Assembly: GCA_035471785.1 (NCBI GenBank)
Contig: DATIPQ010000055.1
Coordinates: forward strand, 1-32,355
Source: Acidobacteriota bacterium
Lineage (GTDB): Bacteria > Acidobacteriota > UBA6911 > RPQK01 > DATIPO01
DNA length: 32,355 bases
Reading direction: 5' to 3'
In this document: piece after piece, positions 24,877 to 32,355 of the stretch
Numbering within the stretch: position 1 is the first letter of the stretch
Layout: every line of letters starts with the position of its first letter
Notes under the pieces: model-generated
What the model saw: the letters and a program-made list of their open reading frames with translations, nothing else
What the model was told of the DNA's origin: nothing
The model's database searches: none
Program-made: the position numbers and the translations under genes

Positions 24877-24896
24877 TTATTCGGACCATCGAATAA
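24877..24896. repeat. palindrome upstream of gltB, candidate operator
   Basis: TTATTCG-GACCAT-CGAATAA is a perfect 7-base inverted repeat with a 6-base centre, in an AT-rich 84-base gap, 50-70 bases upstream of the gltB start. It lacks a T run on either side at the right place, so it looks more like a regulator site than a terminator for aat. Confidence 0.4.
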
Positions 24897-24911
24897 TTAG
24901 ATGAGTTCCGT

Positions 24912-25607
24912 TCAAGGATTGAAGCGCTTTTCAGGCCAGGGGCCCTTGCGGGTAGGTCGTTGCAGGCTTTGCCGCAACCGCTTCAAAAAGCGGCGGCGGG
25001 ACATCTCGCGGCATCCCAGACTTTTGAGATGTGGGGACGGCACCTGGCAGTCGATGAGGTCGAATCCCCATTTCTGCAGCCCCCTGCTGAGGGCCGCCAA
25101 TGTCACCTTGGAGGCGTCTGAGGCCAGCGAGAACATCGACTCGCCGAAGAACATGCCGCCCAGGGAGACGCCGTAGAGCCCTCCCTGCAGGCGGCCGTCC
25201 TGCCAGGCTTCCAGCGAATGGGCGAATCCGGCCTGGTGCAGGCGGCCGTAGGCCTGCAGCATGTCGTCGGTAATCCAGGTGGACTGGCGTCCCGGGCGGG
25301 GATTGTCGGCACAGTGCCGGATGACTTGGGAGAAAGCGCTGTCGACCCTCACCTGGAAGCGCTCCTGGCGTATCGCCTTGGCCAGCGAGCGCGAGACGTG
25401 CATTTTCCCCGGTTTGAGGACCATGCGCGGATCGGGCGACCACCAGAGGATGTCGCTTTCTTCCGAGTACCAGGGGAAGATGCCCTGCGAGTAGGCCGCC
25501 AGAAGGCGTTCCAGCGAGAGATCGCCGCCCACGGCCAGCAGCCCGTCCGGCTCCGACCACTCGGGAGGAGGGAAGACGAGTTCGGGACCGAGTTGATAGA
25601 CGGGCAT
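24912..25607 (-). CDS. aat: leucyl/phenylalanyl-tRNA--protein transferase
   Basis: A 231-residue protein with the family blocks FPPPEWSEPDGLLAVGGDLS, GIFPWYSE, LWWSPDPRMVL, and the core GGLYGVSLGGMFFGESMFS (142-160), ending with a conserved DCQVPSPHLKSLG. It transfers Leu or Phe from charged tRNA to proteins with N-terminal Arg or Lys, making them substrates for ClpS-ClpAP. It lies 28 bases downstream of clpA on the same strand, so the three genes are probably one unit. Confidence 0.95.
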   Translation of the reverse strand: MPVYQLGPELVFPPPEWSEPDGLLAVGGDLSLERLLAAYSQGIFPWYSEESDILWWSPDPRMVLKPGKMHVSRSLAKAIRQERFQVRVDSAFSQVIRHCADNPRPGRQSTWITDDMLQAYGRLHQAGFAHSLEAWQDGRLQGGLYGVSLGGMFFGESMFSLASDASKVTLAALSRGLQKWGFDLIDCQVPSPHLKSLGCREMSRRRFLKRLRQSLQRPTRKGPWPEKRFNP

Positions 25608-25635
25608 TGGCTAAGGGGGCGTCGGCGGACGAGGG

Positions 25636-27927
25636 TTACACGTCGAAGGCCAATTCTCCGTCCCTGAGGCGGACGGTGACCTTCCCGCCCGAGGACAGTT
25701 TGCCGAAGAGCAGTTCGTCGGAGAGGCGGTCCTTGATGGCGGTCTGAATCAGGCGGTGCAGCGGACGCGCTCCGAATTTGATGTCGTAGCCCTTCTCAGC
25801 AAGCCATGTGCGGGCCGCCGGGGTGACCTCAAGCTTGACCTTGCGCTCGATGAGCTGAAGCTGCACCTCGCGGATGAACTTGTCGACCACCTTGGCGATG
25901 ATCTCGGGAGGCAGACTGGAGAAATTGACGACGCGGTCGAGGCGATTGCGGAACTCGGGACTGAAGGCTTTCTCCAGCGCCTTCTTGGCCTTGGAGCGCA
26001 TCTCGGCGTTGGCGACCATGGCCGAATCGCCGAAGCCGATCGATTCCGCACTCACTTCGCGGGCCCCCACGTTGGAGGTCATGATGATGATGACGTTGCG
26101 GAAGTCGGCCTTGCGTCCGTTGTTGTCGGTCAGTGAGGCCCGGTCCATGACCTGGAGGAGAATGTTGAAGACCTCGGGATGGGCCTTTTCCATCTCGTCC
26201 AGCAGCAGCACCGAGTAGGGGTGCTTGCGGACCTCTTCGGTGAGCAGCCCTCCCTGGTCGAAGCCCACGTAGCCGGGAGGCGCGCCGATCAGCCGGGCCA
26301 CCGAGTGGCGTTCCATGTACTCGCTCATGTCGAAGCGCATAAAGTGGACGCCCAGAATCGAGGCCAACTGCTTGGCCACTTCGGTCTTCCCCACGCCGGT
26401 GGGACCGGTGAAGAGAAAGCAGCCCACCGGACGCTCGGGATTGCCCAGCCCGGCCCGCGCGCGCTTGATGGCGGAAGAAACCGAGTGGATGGCCTCATCC
26501 TGGCCGAAGACCACTTTCTTCAGTTCGCCCTCCAGGGCCGCCAGCCTTTCCTTGTCGGAAGTGTTGACGCTGCGGGTGGGAATCTGAGCGATGTCGGCCA
26601 CGATCTTTTCGATGTCGTGGGGCAAGACCATCTTGCGCCGTTTGCCCTTGGGACGCAGGCGCATGATGGCGCCCGCCTCGTCGATAACGTCGATGGCCTT
26701 GTCGGGCAGATAGCGGTCGTTGATGTGCTTGTGAGACAGGTCGCTGGCCGCCTTCAAGGAGGTTTCAGAATACTGGATGCCGTGGTAGTCCTCGTAGTGG
26801 CTCTTCAGGCCCTTGAGGATGAGGAAGGTCTCCTGCACGCTGGGCTCGCGCACGTCGATCTTCTGGAAGCGCCGCAGCAACGCGCGGTCGCGCTCGAAGT
26901 GACGCTTGTATTCCTCATAGGTGGTTGAACCGATGCAGCGCACTTCTCCCTCGGCCAGCACCGGCTTGAGGATGTTGGAGGCGTCCATGGAACCGTCGGA
27001 TGTGGCTCCGGCGCCGACCACGGTGTGGATCTCGTCGATGAAGAGCACCACGTTTTCGCGCTTGGCCACGCCTTTGAGCACCGCTTTCAGGCGCTGTTCG
27101 AAGTCGCCCCGGAACTTGGTGCCGGCCAGCAGGGCCGGCAGATCGAGGGTGAGGATGGTGGCGCTTTTGAGCAGCTCGGGGACGCGTCCCTCGAAGATGC
27201 GCCGGGCCAGGCCTTCCACCAGGGCCGTCTTGCCCACGCCCGGATCCCCTACGAAGATGGGGTTGTTCTTGCGCCGGCGGCACAGGACTTGAACGGTGCG
27301 GCGCAGTTCAGCGTGGCGTCCTATGAGCGGATCGATGCGTCCCTCGGCGGCTTTGGCCACCAGGTCGACCGTAAAGGTTTCCACCGGATCGGCCTTGGCC
27401 CGCCGGGCGGGACCGTAGACGCTTTCTTCGGCTTCGGCCTCTTCGTCCTCGTCCAGCTCAGCCGGCGGCTCTCCGAAGACGTCCTCGGAGGCGCTCTTGG
27501 AGACGCCGTGAGAGATGTAGTTGAGCACGTCCAGCCGGGCGATGTCCTGGGAGGCTAGAAAGTAGGCGGCGTGAGTTTCGTCCTCTTCCAGGATGGCGGC
27601 CAGGAGATCTCCCGCGTCGACTTCTTTCTTGCCTGAAAAGTGGACGTGAGTGAAGGCGCGATGCATCACCCGCTCGAAAGCCACCGTCTGCTCCAGCACA
27701 TACTCGTCCTCGCCCTCTACGCGGGCCAGGTCCTGGGACACGAATTCTTCCAGATCCTTGCGCAGTTGGCGGATGTCCCCTCCGCAGTTGACCAGAACTT
27801 CGACTCCGTACTCGTCCTGCAGAAGGGCCAGCAGAAGATGCTCCACGGAAAAATACTCATGACGTTGGTCATGGGCTTTGCGGAAGGCCGACTCCAGTAA
27901 GGCTTCCAAAGGTTTGCTCAACATCAT
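25636..27927 (-). CDS. clpA: ATP-dependent unfoldase ClpA
   Basis: A 763-residue two-ring AAA+ protein. The Clp N-domain (about 1-145) is followed by an acidic linker (DEDEEAEAEE), the first AAA+ domain with Walker A GDPGVGKT (227-234), the second with GPTGVGKT (508-515), and an IGF loop (ESIGFGDS) that docks to ClpP. There is no long coiled-coil insertion, which separates it from ClpB and ClpC. It unfolds substrates and feeds ClpP; the adaptor ClpS binds its N-domain. It starts 15 bases after clpS. ClpP is not in this window. A second ATG at 27924 is equally possible as start. Confidence 0.95.
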   Translation of the reverse strand: MMLSKPLEALLESAFRKAHDQRHEYFSVEHLLLALLQDEYGVEVLVNCGGDIRQLRKDLEEFVSQDLARVEGEDEYVLEQTVAFERVMHRAFTHVHFSGKKEVDAGDLLAAILEEDETHAAYFLASQDIARLDVLNYISHGVSKSASEDVFGEPPAELDEDEEAEAEESVYGPARRAKADPVETFTVDLVAKAAEGRIDPLIGRHAELRRTVQVLCRRRKNNPIFVGDPGVGKTALVEGLARRIFEGRVPELLKSATILTLDLPALLAGTKFRGDFEQRLKAVLKGVAKRENVVLFIDEIHTVVGAGATSDGSMDASNILKPVLAEGEVRCIGSTTYEEYKRHFERDRALLRRFQKIDVREPSVQETFLILKGLKSHYEDYHGIQYSETSLKAASDLSHKHINDRYLPDKAIDVIDEAGAIMRLRPKGKRRKMVLPHDIEKIVADIAQIPTRSVNTSDKERLAALEGELKKVVFGQDEAIHSVSSAIKRARAGLGNPERPVGCFLFTGPTGVGKTEVAKQLASILGVHFMRFDMSEYMERHSVARLIGAPPGYVGFDQGGLLTEEVRKHPYSVLLLDEMEKAHPEVFNILLQVMDRASLTDNNGRKADFRNVIIIMTSNVGAREVSAESIGFGDSAMVANAEMRSKAKKALEKAFSPEFRNRLDRVVNFSSLPPEIIAKVVDKFIREVQLQLIERKVKLEVTPAARTWLAEKGYDIKFGARPLHRLIQTAIKDRLSDELLFGKLSSGGKVTVRLRDGELAFDV

Positions 27928-27942
27928 AATCTTCTCGGCTCT

Positions 27943-28257
27943 CTACTCTGGCTCCATCGAACATCTCAAGGGATAGCCGTTATCCCTGGCCCGACTGTGC
28001 ACCGAACGGATCTTGGTTTCGGCAGTTTGAGCCGGGTAGAGACCGGCCACTCCGATTCCCTGGTAATGCACGTTGAGCATGATCTGAACGGCCTCCGTCT
28101 CGCTCTTGCGGAAGATGCTGCGGAGAATATCGACTACGAAGTCCATGCTGGTGTAATCGTCATTATGGAGGAGGACCCTGAACATGGGGGGCTTTGTGAT
28201 CTTGCGCCGAGTCTTGGGCTTCTGAACAGTGGCCGGATTCGATCCGCTTTGACTCAT
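27943..28257 (-). CDS. clpS: ClpS adaptor of the N-degron pathway
   Basis: A 104-residue protein with a disordered N-terminal tail (about 1-22) and the ClpS core: FRVLLHNDDYTSMDFVV, in which Asn32, Asp33, Asp34 and Met38 would form the pocket for the substrate alpha-amino group and side chain, plus His64 (NVHYQG) that completes it. It picks up proteins beginning with Leu, Phe, Tyr or Trp and delivers them to ClpA. First gene of the clpS-clpA-aat unit. Confidence 0.95.
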   Translation of the reverse strand: MSQSGSNPATVQKPKTRRKITKPPMFRVLLHNDDYTSMDFVVDILRSIFRKSETEAVQIMLNVHYQGIGVAGLYPAQTAETKIRSVHSRARDNGYPLRCSMEPE

Positions 28258-28331
28258 GCGTCATCTTCCCTCCGCCGGCGCAACGCGCCTGACACTCTCA
28301 CGATTCTACACAAAATCACAGGGGGAATTAA

Positions 28332-28364
28332 GGGAATCGCGGATCGTCTCGAACCGCGATTCCC
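28332..28364 (-). terminator. hairpin terminator candidate after the beta-propeller gene
   Basis: GGGAATCGCGG (28332-28342) and CCGCGATTCCC (28354-28364) form a perfect 11-base stem with an 11-base loop, 15 bases past the stop codon at 28379. On the - strand the following bases are TTAATTCCCC, only weakly T-rich, so termination may be incomplete or factor-assisted. It also shields clpS from read-through. Confidence 0.5.
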
Positions 28365-28378
28365 CATTCGCGGCGGCG

Positions 28379-30220
28379 CTAGCGCGCTTGCCCGGCGGGC
28401 AGGCTGGAGAGCTGGAATCCGCCCGAAGTGCGCAGGGAGGTGACGATTACGGGTACATCGGAACTCAGGCGCAGGGTGCCTTCAAAGGTCTCTCCCACGT
28501 CATCGGGAAAGAACTCTTCGATGAACCTCGAGTCCTGGTTTCCGGCCGCCAGCGGTAGCGTGATCGTGGCCACGATGACGCCATCGTCGTCAACCAGGGT
28601 CATCTCCACTTCAGCATCCTGTTGGGAAGGATTGGCCAGGGCCACGCCGGTGCTGAAATTGACCTCGGTGACGCCGTCCACCGGCGAGAGGCCGATATCC
28701 TTTTGGATGAACACCAGGGCTTCGCCGACGGCGGTGCTCTGCGCCACCCCGGCTTCGAAGAGGACGGTTCCGGCCGACGAGAACTGGAAGAGGGCGCTGC
28801 CGCGCACATCCTGATCGGCGCTGACCACGGCCCATCCTCGTTGCAGGGTGTTTCCGGAGCCCGTCTGCACCCGCAGCGAGGAGCGGGGCGGGATGACGAA
28901 CTCGACGCTGGAGTCGGTCCCGCCCACCCCGGCGATGGGCAGGCTGAGCGGCTGTCCGTCGATGCCGATAAAGTCGACTTGGCCGTTGGCCTCCTCAAAG
29001 CCCAAGTTGACCAGGGTGATGAGCGTCGATTGCCCCTCGCCGTCGGCGATTTGGGGGAAGAAAATCTCCCCCGAGGGTTCCCAGATCTCCATTACTTCAG
29101 GGAAGAGGGCGAACAACTGCCCCTCGTGCCCCACCAGCCCTCTCAAATCGGGCGCCGGCAGGCGCGCCAGCAAGACGCCGCTGAAAGCGTCGCGGATGAG
29201 GATGTCGTCACCCAGGGCGTAAACCAGGTTGTTGTTGAGCAAGGAGGGAAAGCGCAGTCCACTGCCATCTTCGGTGATGACGGTCAGCAGATCTCCATTG
29301 TCAGGGTCGTGGACCCGGATTTCGGCCGCCCCGGCTCCGTTGTCCTCCAGGAACACATAGAGGCGATCATAGCCCAGAGCCAAGCCGCCCGGGGCCAGGG
29401 TGAAGCCATCTGTCTCAACCCAAGCCAGGGTTTGGTCCGAGACGCGGATGGCGCCGTAAGCGCTCGCGACCGGGTTGGTGGCGAAGACATACTTCTCGGT
29501 GGCGGCCAAGGAGGAACCGGCGGAACCGATAAAGGCCAGCGACCAAAGGGTGGAGCCGTCGCTGAGAGCATGTGCGTTGAGCGTGCCGTCCTGCTGCAGG
29601 ACATAAGCCCGGTCTCCCTGCATCACCAGCGGAGCTTCACCCACAGTGGAGTCCACTTCCCACAAGGTGATTCCGGTGGAGGCTTGGCGGGCCGCCACTT
29701 TCTGATCTCCGGCATAGAGGGCCAAGTCGCCCGTCACGACCGGATGGCGGCCCTGCGAACTGCCGACAGTGACGTCTTGCCAGATCTCGCTCAGAACGGA
29801 GACGCGGATAGCCTTGACGGTGGAGGTGGCCGGTCCGCCCAGGAGCAGAATATCGTTGGCGTAGGAGGGCGTGAAGTTCAGCATCTCTTCGGTGCCCAGG
29901 AAGGTGGTGGTCAAAAGAGGCGTCAGGACGTCCGCCTGCTGGCGCAGGTCGAAGAGACTGTAGCGGACGGGGTCGACTCCGTCGGAACTCTCGCCCACAA
30001 CCAAGAAATCCTCGAAGGCCGTGCAGCCCCGGGCGTCGTCCACTCCTCCCAGTGTCAGGGAGCGGATCATGCGCAGGGGTGCATTGAAGTTGCCCATGTG
30101 GGCATTCAAGCCGGTGCGTTGGGGGTTGTAGCCGGCTGTGGCTTGGTCGCCGACGTTCTGAGCCGCAGCCGTTCCCGCCAAGAACAGAAAAAGGGCCCCA
30201 AGGGCAATCGTCTGTCGCAT
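28379..30220 (-). CDS. secreted PQQ-like beta-propeller protein with shared C-terminal module
   Basis: A 613-residue exported protein (signal peptide about 1-20, ALGALFLFLAGTAAAQ). ATG 30220 is chosen for GGAGG 6 bases upstream. Residues about 21-390 contain repeated WD-like/PQQ-type blades (TGITLWEVDSTVG, DGSTLWSLAF, FSGVLLARLPAPDLRGL), without the cofactor residues of a PQQ dehydrogenase that I can identify. Residues about 390-610 form a beta-rich module (FFPQIADGEGQSTLITLVN, SSVEFVIPP, FIEEFF, FEGTLRL) that clearly matches the end of the protein at 5396-7147. This module probably helps surface location or adhesion, but its role is unknown. It is followed by a hairpin at 28332-28364. Confidence 0.78.
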   Translation of the reverse strand: MRQTIALGALFLFLAGTAAAQNVGDQATAGYNPQRTGLNAHMGNFNAPLRMIRSLTLGGVDDARGCTAFEDFLVVGESSDGVDPVRYSLFDLRQQADVLTPLLTTTFLGTEEMLNFTPSYANDILLLGGPATSTVKAIRVSVLSEIWQDVTVGSSQGRHPVVTGDLALYAGDQKVAARQASTGITLWEVDSTVGEAPLVMQGDRAYVLQQDGTLNAHALSDGSTLWSLAFIGSAGSSLAATEKYVFATNPVASAYGAIRVSDQTLAWVETDGFTLAPGGLALGYDRLYVFLEDNGAGAAEIRVHDPDNGDLLTVITEDGSGLRFPSLLNNNLVYALGDDILIRDAFSGVLLARLPAPDLRGLVGHEGQLFALFPEVMEIWEPSGEIFFPQIADGEGQSTLITLVNLGFEEANGQVDFIGIDGQPLSLPIAGVGGTDSSVEFVIPPRSSLRVQTGSGNTLQRGWAVVSADQDVRGSALFQFSSAGTVLFEAGVAQSTAVGEALVFIQKDIGLSPVDGVTEVNFSTGVALANPSQQDAEVEMTLVDDDGVIVATITLPLAAGNQDSRFIEEFFPDDVGETFEGTLRLSSDVPVIVTSLRTSGGFQLSSLPAGQAR

Positions 30221-30337
30221 CGAAGTCCTCCAAATACTCTTCCATAGAGAGAAAGATGTCCTCATAGCTGCCCCCTATCATGCATCATCGCTCTGCTGTT
30301 TCCTACAAAAAAGCGAATAAACTCGCCGAAAGGAATC

Positions 30338-31717
30338 TCACTCGTCCTTGCGCAGGTCCAGATCCTTCATTTTCTGCTGCAAGCTCTGGCGGTGGATGCC
30401 TATGGCTTGGGCGGTGTGGGTGATGTTGTGGTCGTGCCGGCGCAGTTGCCATTGCAGGTAGCGCTTCTCGAATTCCTCGCGGGCTTCTTTGAAGTCGAGC
30501 CGGAAGAACGGTTCCAGATGCAGTCCGCTGGTGTCGACGCCGCTCCCTGGAAGGTAGTTGCGCACCTCTTCGGGAAGTTGTTCCACTCCCGTTTCTTCTT
30601 CGTTGCCCAGCACCACCAGCCGCTCGATCATGTTGCGCAACTGGCGCACGTTGCCTGGGAAGTGGAAGGCAGCCAGCCTGGACAGCGCCTGGTCGCTGAA
30701 GCGCGGCTTGGGGCGCTGGTGCTTGGCGGCGAAAATCTGGCTGAAATATTCGACCAGGGCGGGGACGTCCTCGCGACGCATGCGCAGGGGAGGCACCTCG
30801 ATCCGCACCACCTCCAGGCGATAGTAGAGGTCTTCGCGAAAGCTTCCTTCCGTGACCATCTCCTTGAGGTCGCGGTTGGTGGCGCTGACCAGGCGGACGT
30901 CTACTTGGACGGCCTGGTTGCCGCCCAGCCGCTCGATGCGCTTGTCTTCGATCACGCGCAGGATCTTGGCCTGGGTCTCAACCGGCATGTCGCCCACCTC
31001 GTCCAGAAAGAGCGTGCCTCCGTCGGCCTGCTCGAACTTGCCCAGACGGCGCTGGGAGGCGCCCGTGAAGGCTCCCTTTTCGTGACCGAAGAGTTCGCTT
31101 TCGATCAGGTTCTCGGGGATGGCCGCGCAATTGACGCAGACCAGAGGCTTGGAGGCGCGGGGACTGCGCCGGTGGATCTCGCGCGCCACCAGTTCCTTGC
31201 CCGATCCGCTCTCCCCCGTCAAGAGCACGGTGACGTCGGTTTCGGCTACCTTTTCCACCAGTCCGTAGACGCGCTTCATGGCTTCGCTGCTGCCGATCAG
31301 ATCTCCATAGCCGCTGGCGGCGGCCAGTTCGGCTTTGAGGTTGACGTTCTCCTGGCGCAACTCGATCTGGCGGGCGGCGTTGCGCACGATGAGGCGCAGT
31401 TCATCGATCTCGAAGGGCTTGGCCACGTAGTGAAAGGCGCCCCGGCGCATGGCTTCGACGGCGATTTTTTCGCTGCCGTGGGCGGTGATGATGATGACCA
31501 GGGGCGGGAGGTCTTCGGCCATCAACTCGTCGAGCAGGTCGAATCCGTCTTCGCCCTCCAGGCGCAGGTCGAGCAAGACCAGTTCCGGGCGCTCCTCCTG
31601 GAAAATGCGCCGGGCGGCCGTCAGGTTTCCCGCCTCGAAGACCTTGCCCCTGACGGCCAGCGTTTTGCGCATGCCGTAGCGTGCGGTTTCTTCGTCGTCA
31701 ACGATCAGTATCTTCAT
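30338..31717 (-). CDS. second NtrC-family sigma-54-dependent response regulator
   Basis: A 459-residue protein. Receiver: VDDEE at 6-10, phospho-acceptor Asp50 (LLDLRLEGEDGF) and Lys100 (AKP). AAA+ domain: Walker A GESGSGKE (168-175), GAFTGA (215-220), Walker B LFLDEVGD (about 237-244). A Fis-type helix-turn-helix (HTAQAIGIHRQSLQQKMKDL) ends the protein. ATG 31717 is used; in-frame sequence further upstream lies inside the kinase gene. It overlaps the kinase 3' end by 20 bases, marking them as a two-component pair. It is a separate system from the pair at 1739-4977, and no -24/-12 sequence was seen near it. Targets unknown. Confidence 0.9.
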   Translation of the reverse strand: MKILIVDDEETARYGMRKTLAVRGKVFEAGNLTAARRIFQEERPELVLLDLRLEGEDGFDLLDELMAEDLPPLVIIITAHGSEKIAVEAMRRGAFHYVAKPFEIDELRLIVRNAARQIELRQENVNLKAELAAASGYGDLIGSSEAMKRVYGLVEKVAETDVTVLLTGESGSGKELVAREIHRRSPRASKPLVCVNCAAIPENLIESELFGHEKGAFTGASQRRLGKFEQADGGTLFLDEVGDMPVETQAKILRVIEDKRIERLGGNQAVQVDVRLVSATNRDLKEMVTEGSFREDLYYRLEVVRIEVPPLRMRREDVPALVEYFSQIFAAKHQRPKPRFSDQALSRLAAFHFPGNVRQLRNMIERLVVLGNEEETGVEQLPEEVRNYLPGSGVDTSGLHLEPFFRLDFKEAREEFEKRYLQWQLRRHDHNITHTAQAIGIHRQSLQQKMKDLDLRKDE

Positions 31718-32355
31718 GCTTGCCGTCCTCGGGGAAGACCAATAGAAAGGACGCTCCGCGCTGGCTAGGTTCCAGCTCCACCCGTCCGCCCAGCCGCTCC
31801 ACCTGTTGCTTGACGATGGCCAGTCCCAGTCCCGTGCCCTTGGACTTGTCGCTGACGAAAGGCTCGAAGAGTTGGGGACGGATGGAGGAAGGGATGCCGC
31901 GTCCGTTGTCGCGCACCCTGATCCACCAACGATTGTGCTCGACCTGGGCCTCGAGCGCAATTTCGTCGCCCGCTTTGCAGGCCTCGACCGCGTTGCCCAA
32001 GAGGTTGCCCAGCACCTCTTCGAGAGCGCCGCGGTTGCTGCTCACCCCAGCGTCCCGCGGACGCGCCGCGACAGTCAGCGAGAGTTGGCGCGAAGCGATG
32101 TCGCCCCGGAACAGCCCCGCCACCTTCTGCAAAAGCCCAAGCAGCTCGACTTGCTGGCTCCCGGGTCCCCGCTTGCCCTCTTTTTCGAGGCGGGAAAAGC
32201 GCAGCAGACTGGTTACGGTGTCGGAGAGGCGGTCCACCTCGGCAATCATCATCGAAACCTCGCGCCGCTGCTCCTCGGTCAGGTTGTCGGACTCGCCCCA
32301 CAGTTGCATCAGCGTCTTCATGGAGCTGAGAGGATTCTTGACATTGTGGGCCACG
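31698..32355 (-). CDS. sensor histidine kinase, C-terminal part, cut by window end
   Basis: About 218 residues of a kinase core that runs off the window edge. The H-box reads VAHNVKNPLSSM, followed by the N box (LLGNAVEACKAG), DNGRGIPS and GTGLGLAIVK. The GTG at 32352-32354 lies inside the H-box, so it is an internal valine and not the start; the sensor domain is outside the window. It should phosphorylate the regulator overlapping its 3' end. Confidence 0.9.
   Translation of the reverse strand, partial: VAHNVKNPLSSMKTLMQLWGESDNLTEEQRREVSMMIAEVDRLSDTVTSLLRFSRLEKEGKRGPGSQQVELLGLLQKVAGLFRGDIASRQLSLTVAARPRDAGVSSNRGALEEVLGNLLGNAVEACKAGDEIALEAQVEHNRWWIRVRDNGRGIPSSIRPQLFEPFVSDKSKGTGLGLAIVKQQVERLGGRVELEPSQRGASFLLVFPEDGKHEDTDR

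Noticed and set aside
24877-24896. Rho-independent terminator for aat
   Set aside because: Stem is short and AT-rich and is followed by A residues on the coding strand, not T; operator is more likely.
28379-30220. Calling the beta-propeller protein a PQQ-dependent dehydrogenase
   Set aside because: Blades resemble the PQQ-type repeat, but I could not identify cofactor or calcium ligands; left as a propeller of unknown function.
28622-30247. Long + strand frame opposite the beta-propeller gene
   Set aside because: Antisense to a protein with a signal peptide, good ribosome site and recognisable repeats; no domain pattern of its own.
30392-31768. Long + strand frame opposite the second NtrC-type regulator
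   Set aside because: Shadow of a gene with intact Walker A, GAFTGA and helix-turn-helix motifs.
32352-32354. GTG as start of the second kinase
   Set aside because: It is inside the H-box and would remove the sensor and part of the dimerisation helix; the gene is simply cut by the window edge.

Overview
The window is GC-rich (about 60%) bacterial chromosome with tightly packed genes. I infer a Gram-negative, probably Acidobacteriota. The reasons are the many secreted multihaem cytochromes, two sigma-54 two-component systems, a NamZ-type muramidase, and two otherwise unrelated secreted proteins that share the same C-terminal beta-rich module (FFxQ...SSVEFxIPP...GTL). The taxonomy is an inference from gene content. 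I saw no rRNA, tRNA, transposase or CRISPR array.

Bases 1-15133 hold a respiratory and regulatory module. After the 3' end of namZ comes a tetrahaem c554-type cytochrome (- strand), a small degenerate receiver-domain protein (+), and a coupled pair on the - strand: an NtrC-family regulator and a sensor kinase whose periplasmic domain carries two CXXCH haem-binding motifs. Divergent from the kinase is a long + strand unit. It encodes an ethylbenzene-dehydrogenase-like haem protein with a CXXXCH motif, a pentahaem c554-like cytochrome, and an overlapping set: a membrane-anchored pentahaem cytochrome, a Tat-exported molybdopterin-oxidoreductase-like protein, a four-cluster Fe-S protein, an NrfD/ActC-like quinol-interacting membrane protein, a small two-helix membrane protein and a cytochrome made of four tandem haem domains. 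This resembles the Qrc and alternative complex III (CISM) family, but with a different accessory set. Good -24/-12 sequences lie in front of both cytochrome units. The simplest reading is that a haem-based redox or ligand signal passes through the kinase and the sigma-54 activator to the whole module.

Bases 15134-15416 contain a decayed fragment of a second namZ 3' end, so the module is flanked by namZ-derived sequence on both sides. Then come a secreted helical protein of unknown function, a vapBC toxin-antitoxin pair, an M32 carboxypeptidase and a secreted TPR protein.

Bases 20478-28257 (- strand) hold housekeeping genes: the large subunit of glutamate synthase, and a clpS-clpA-aat cluster that brings together three parts of the bacterial N-degron pathway (the Leu/Phe transferase, the adaptor and the unfoldase). 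Bases 28379-32355 hold a secreted beta-propeller protein with the shared C-terminal module and a second NtrC-type regulator overlapping a sensor kinase cut by the window edge.

Only short motifs could be judged by eye. Promoter, operator and hairpin calls are pattern matches, and no homology search was run.
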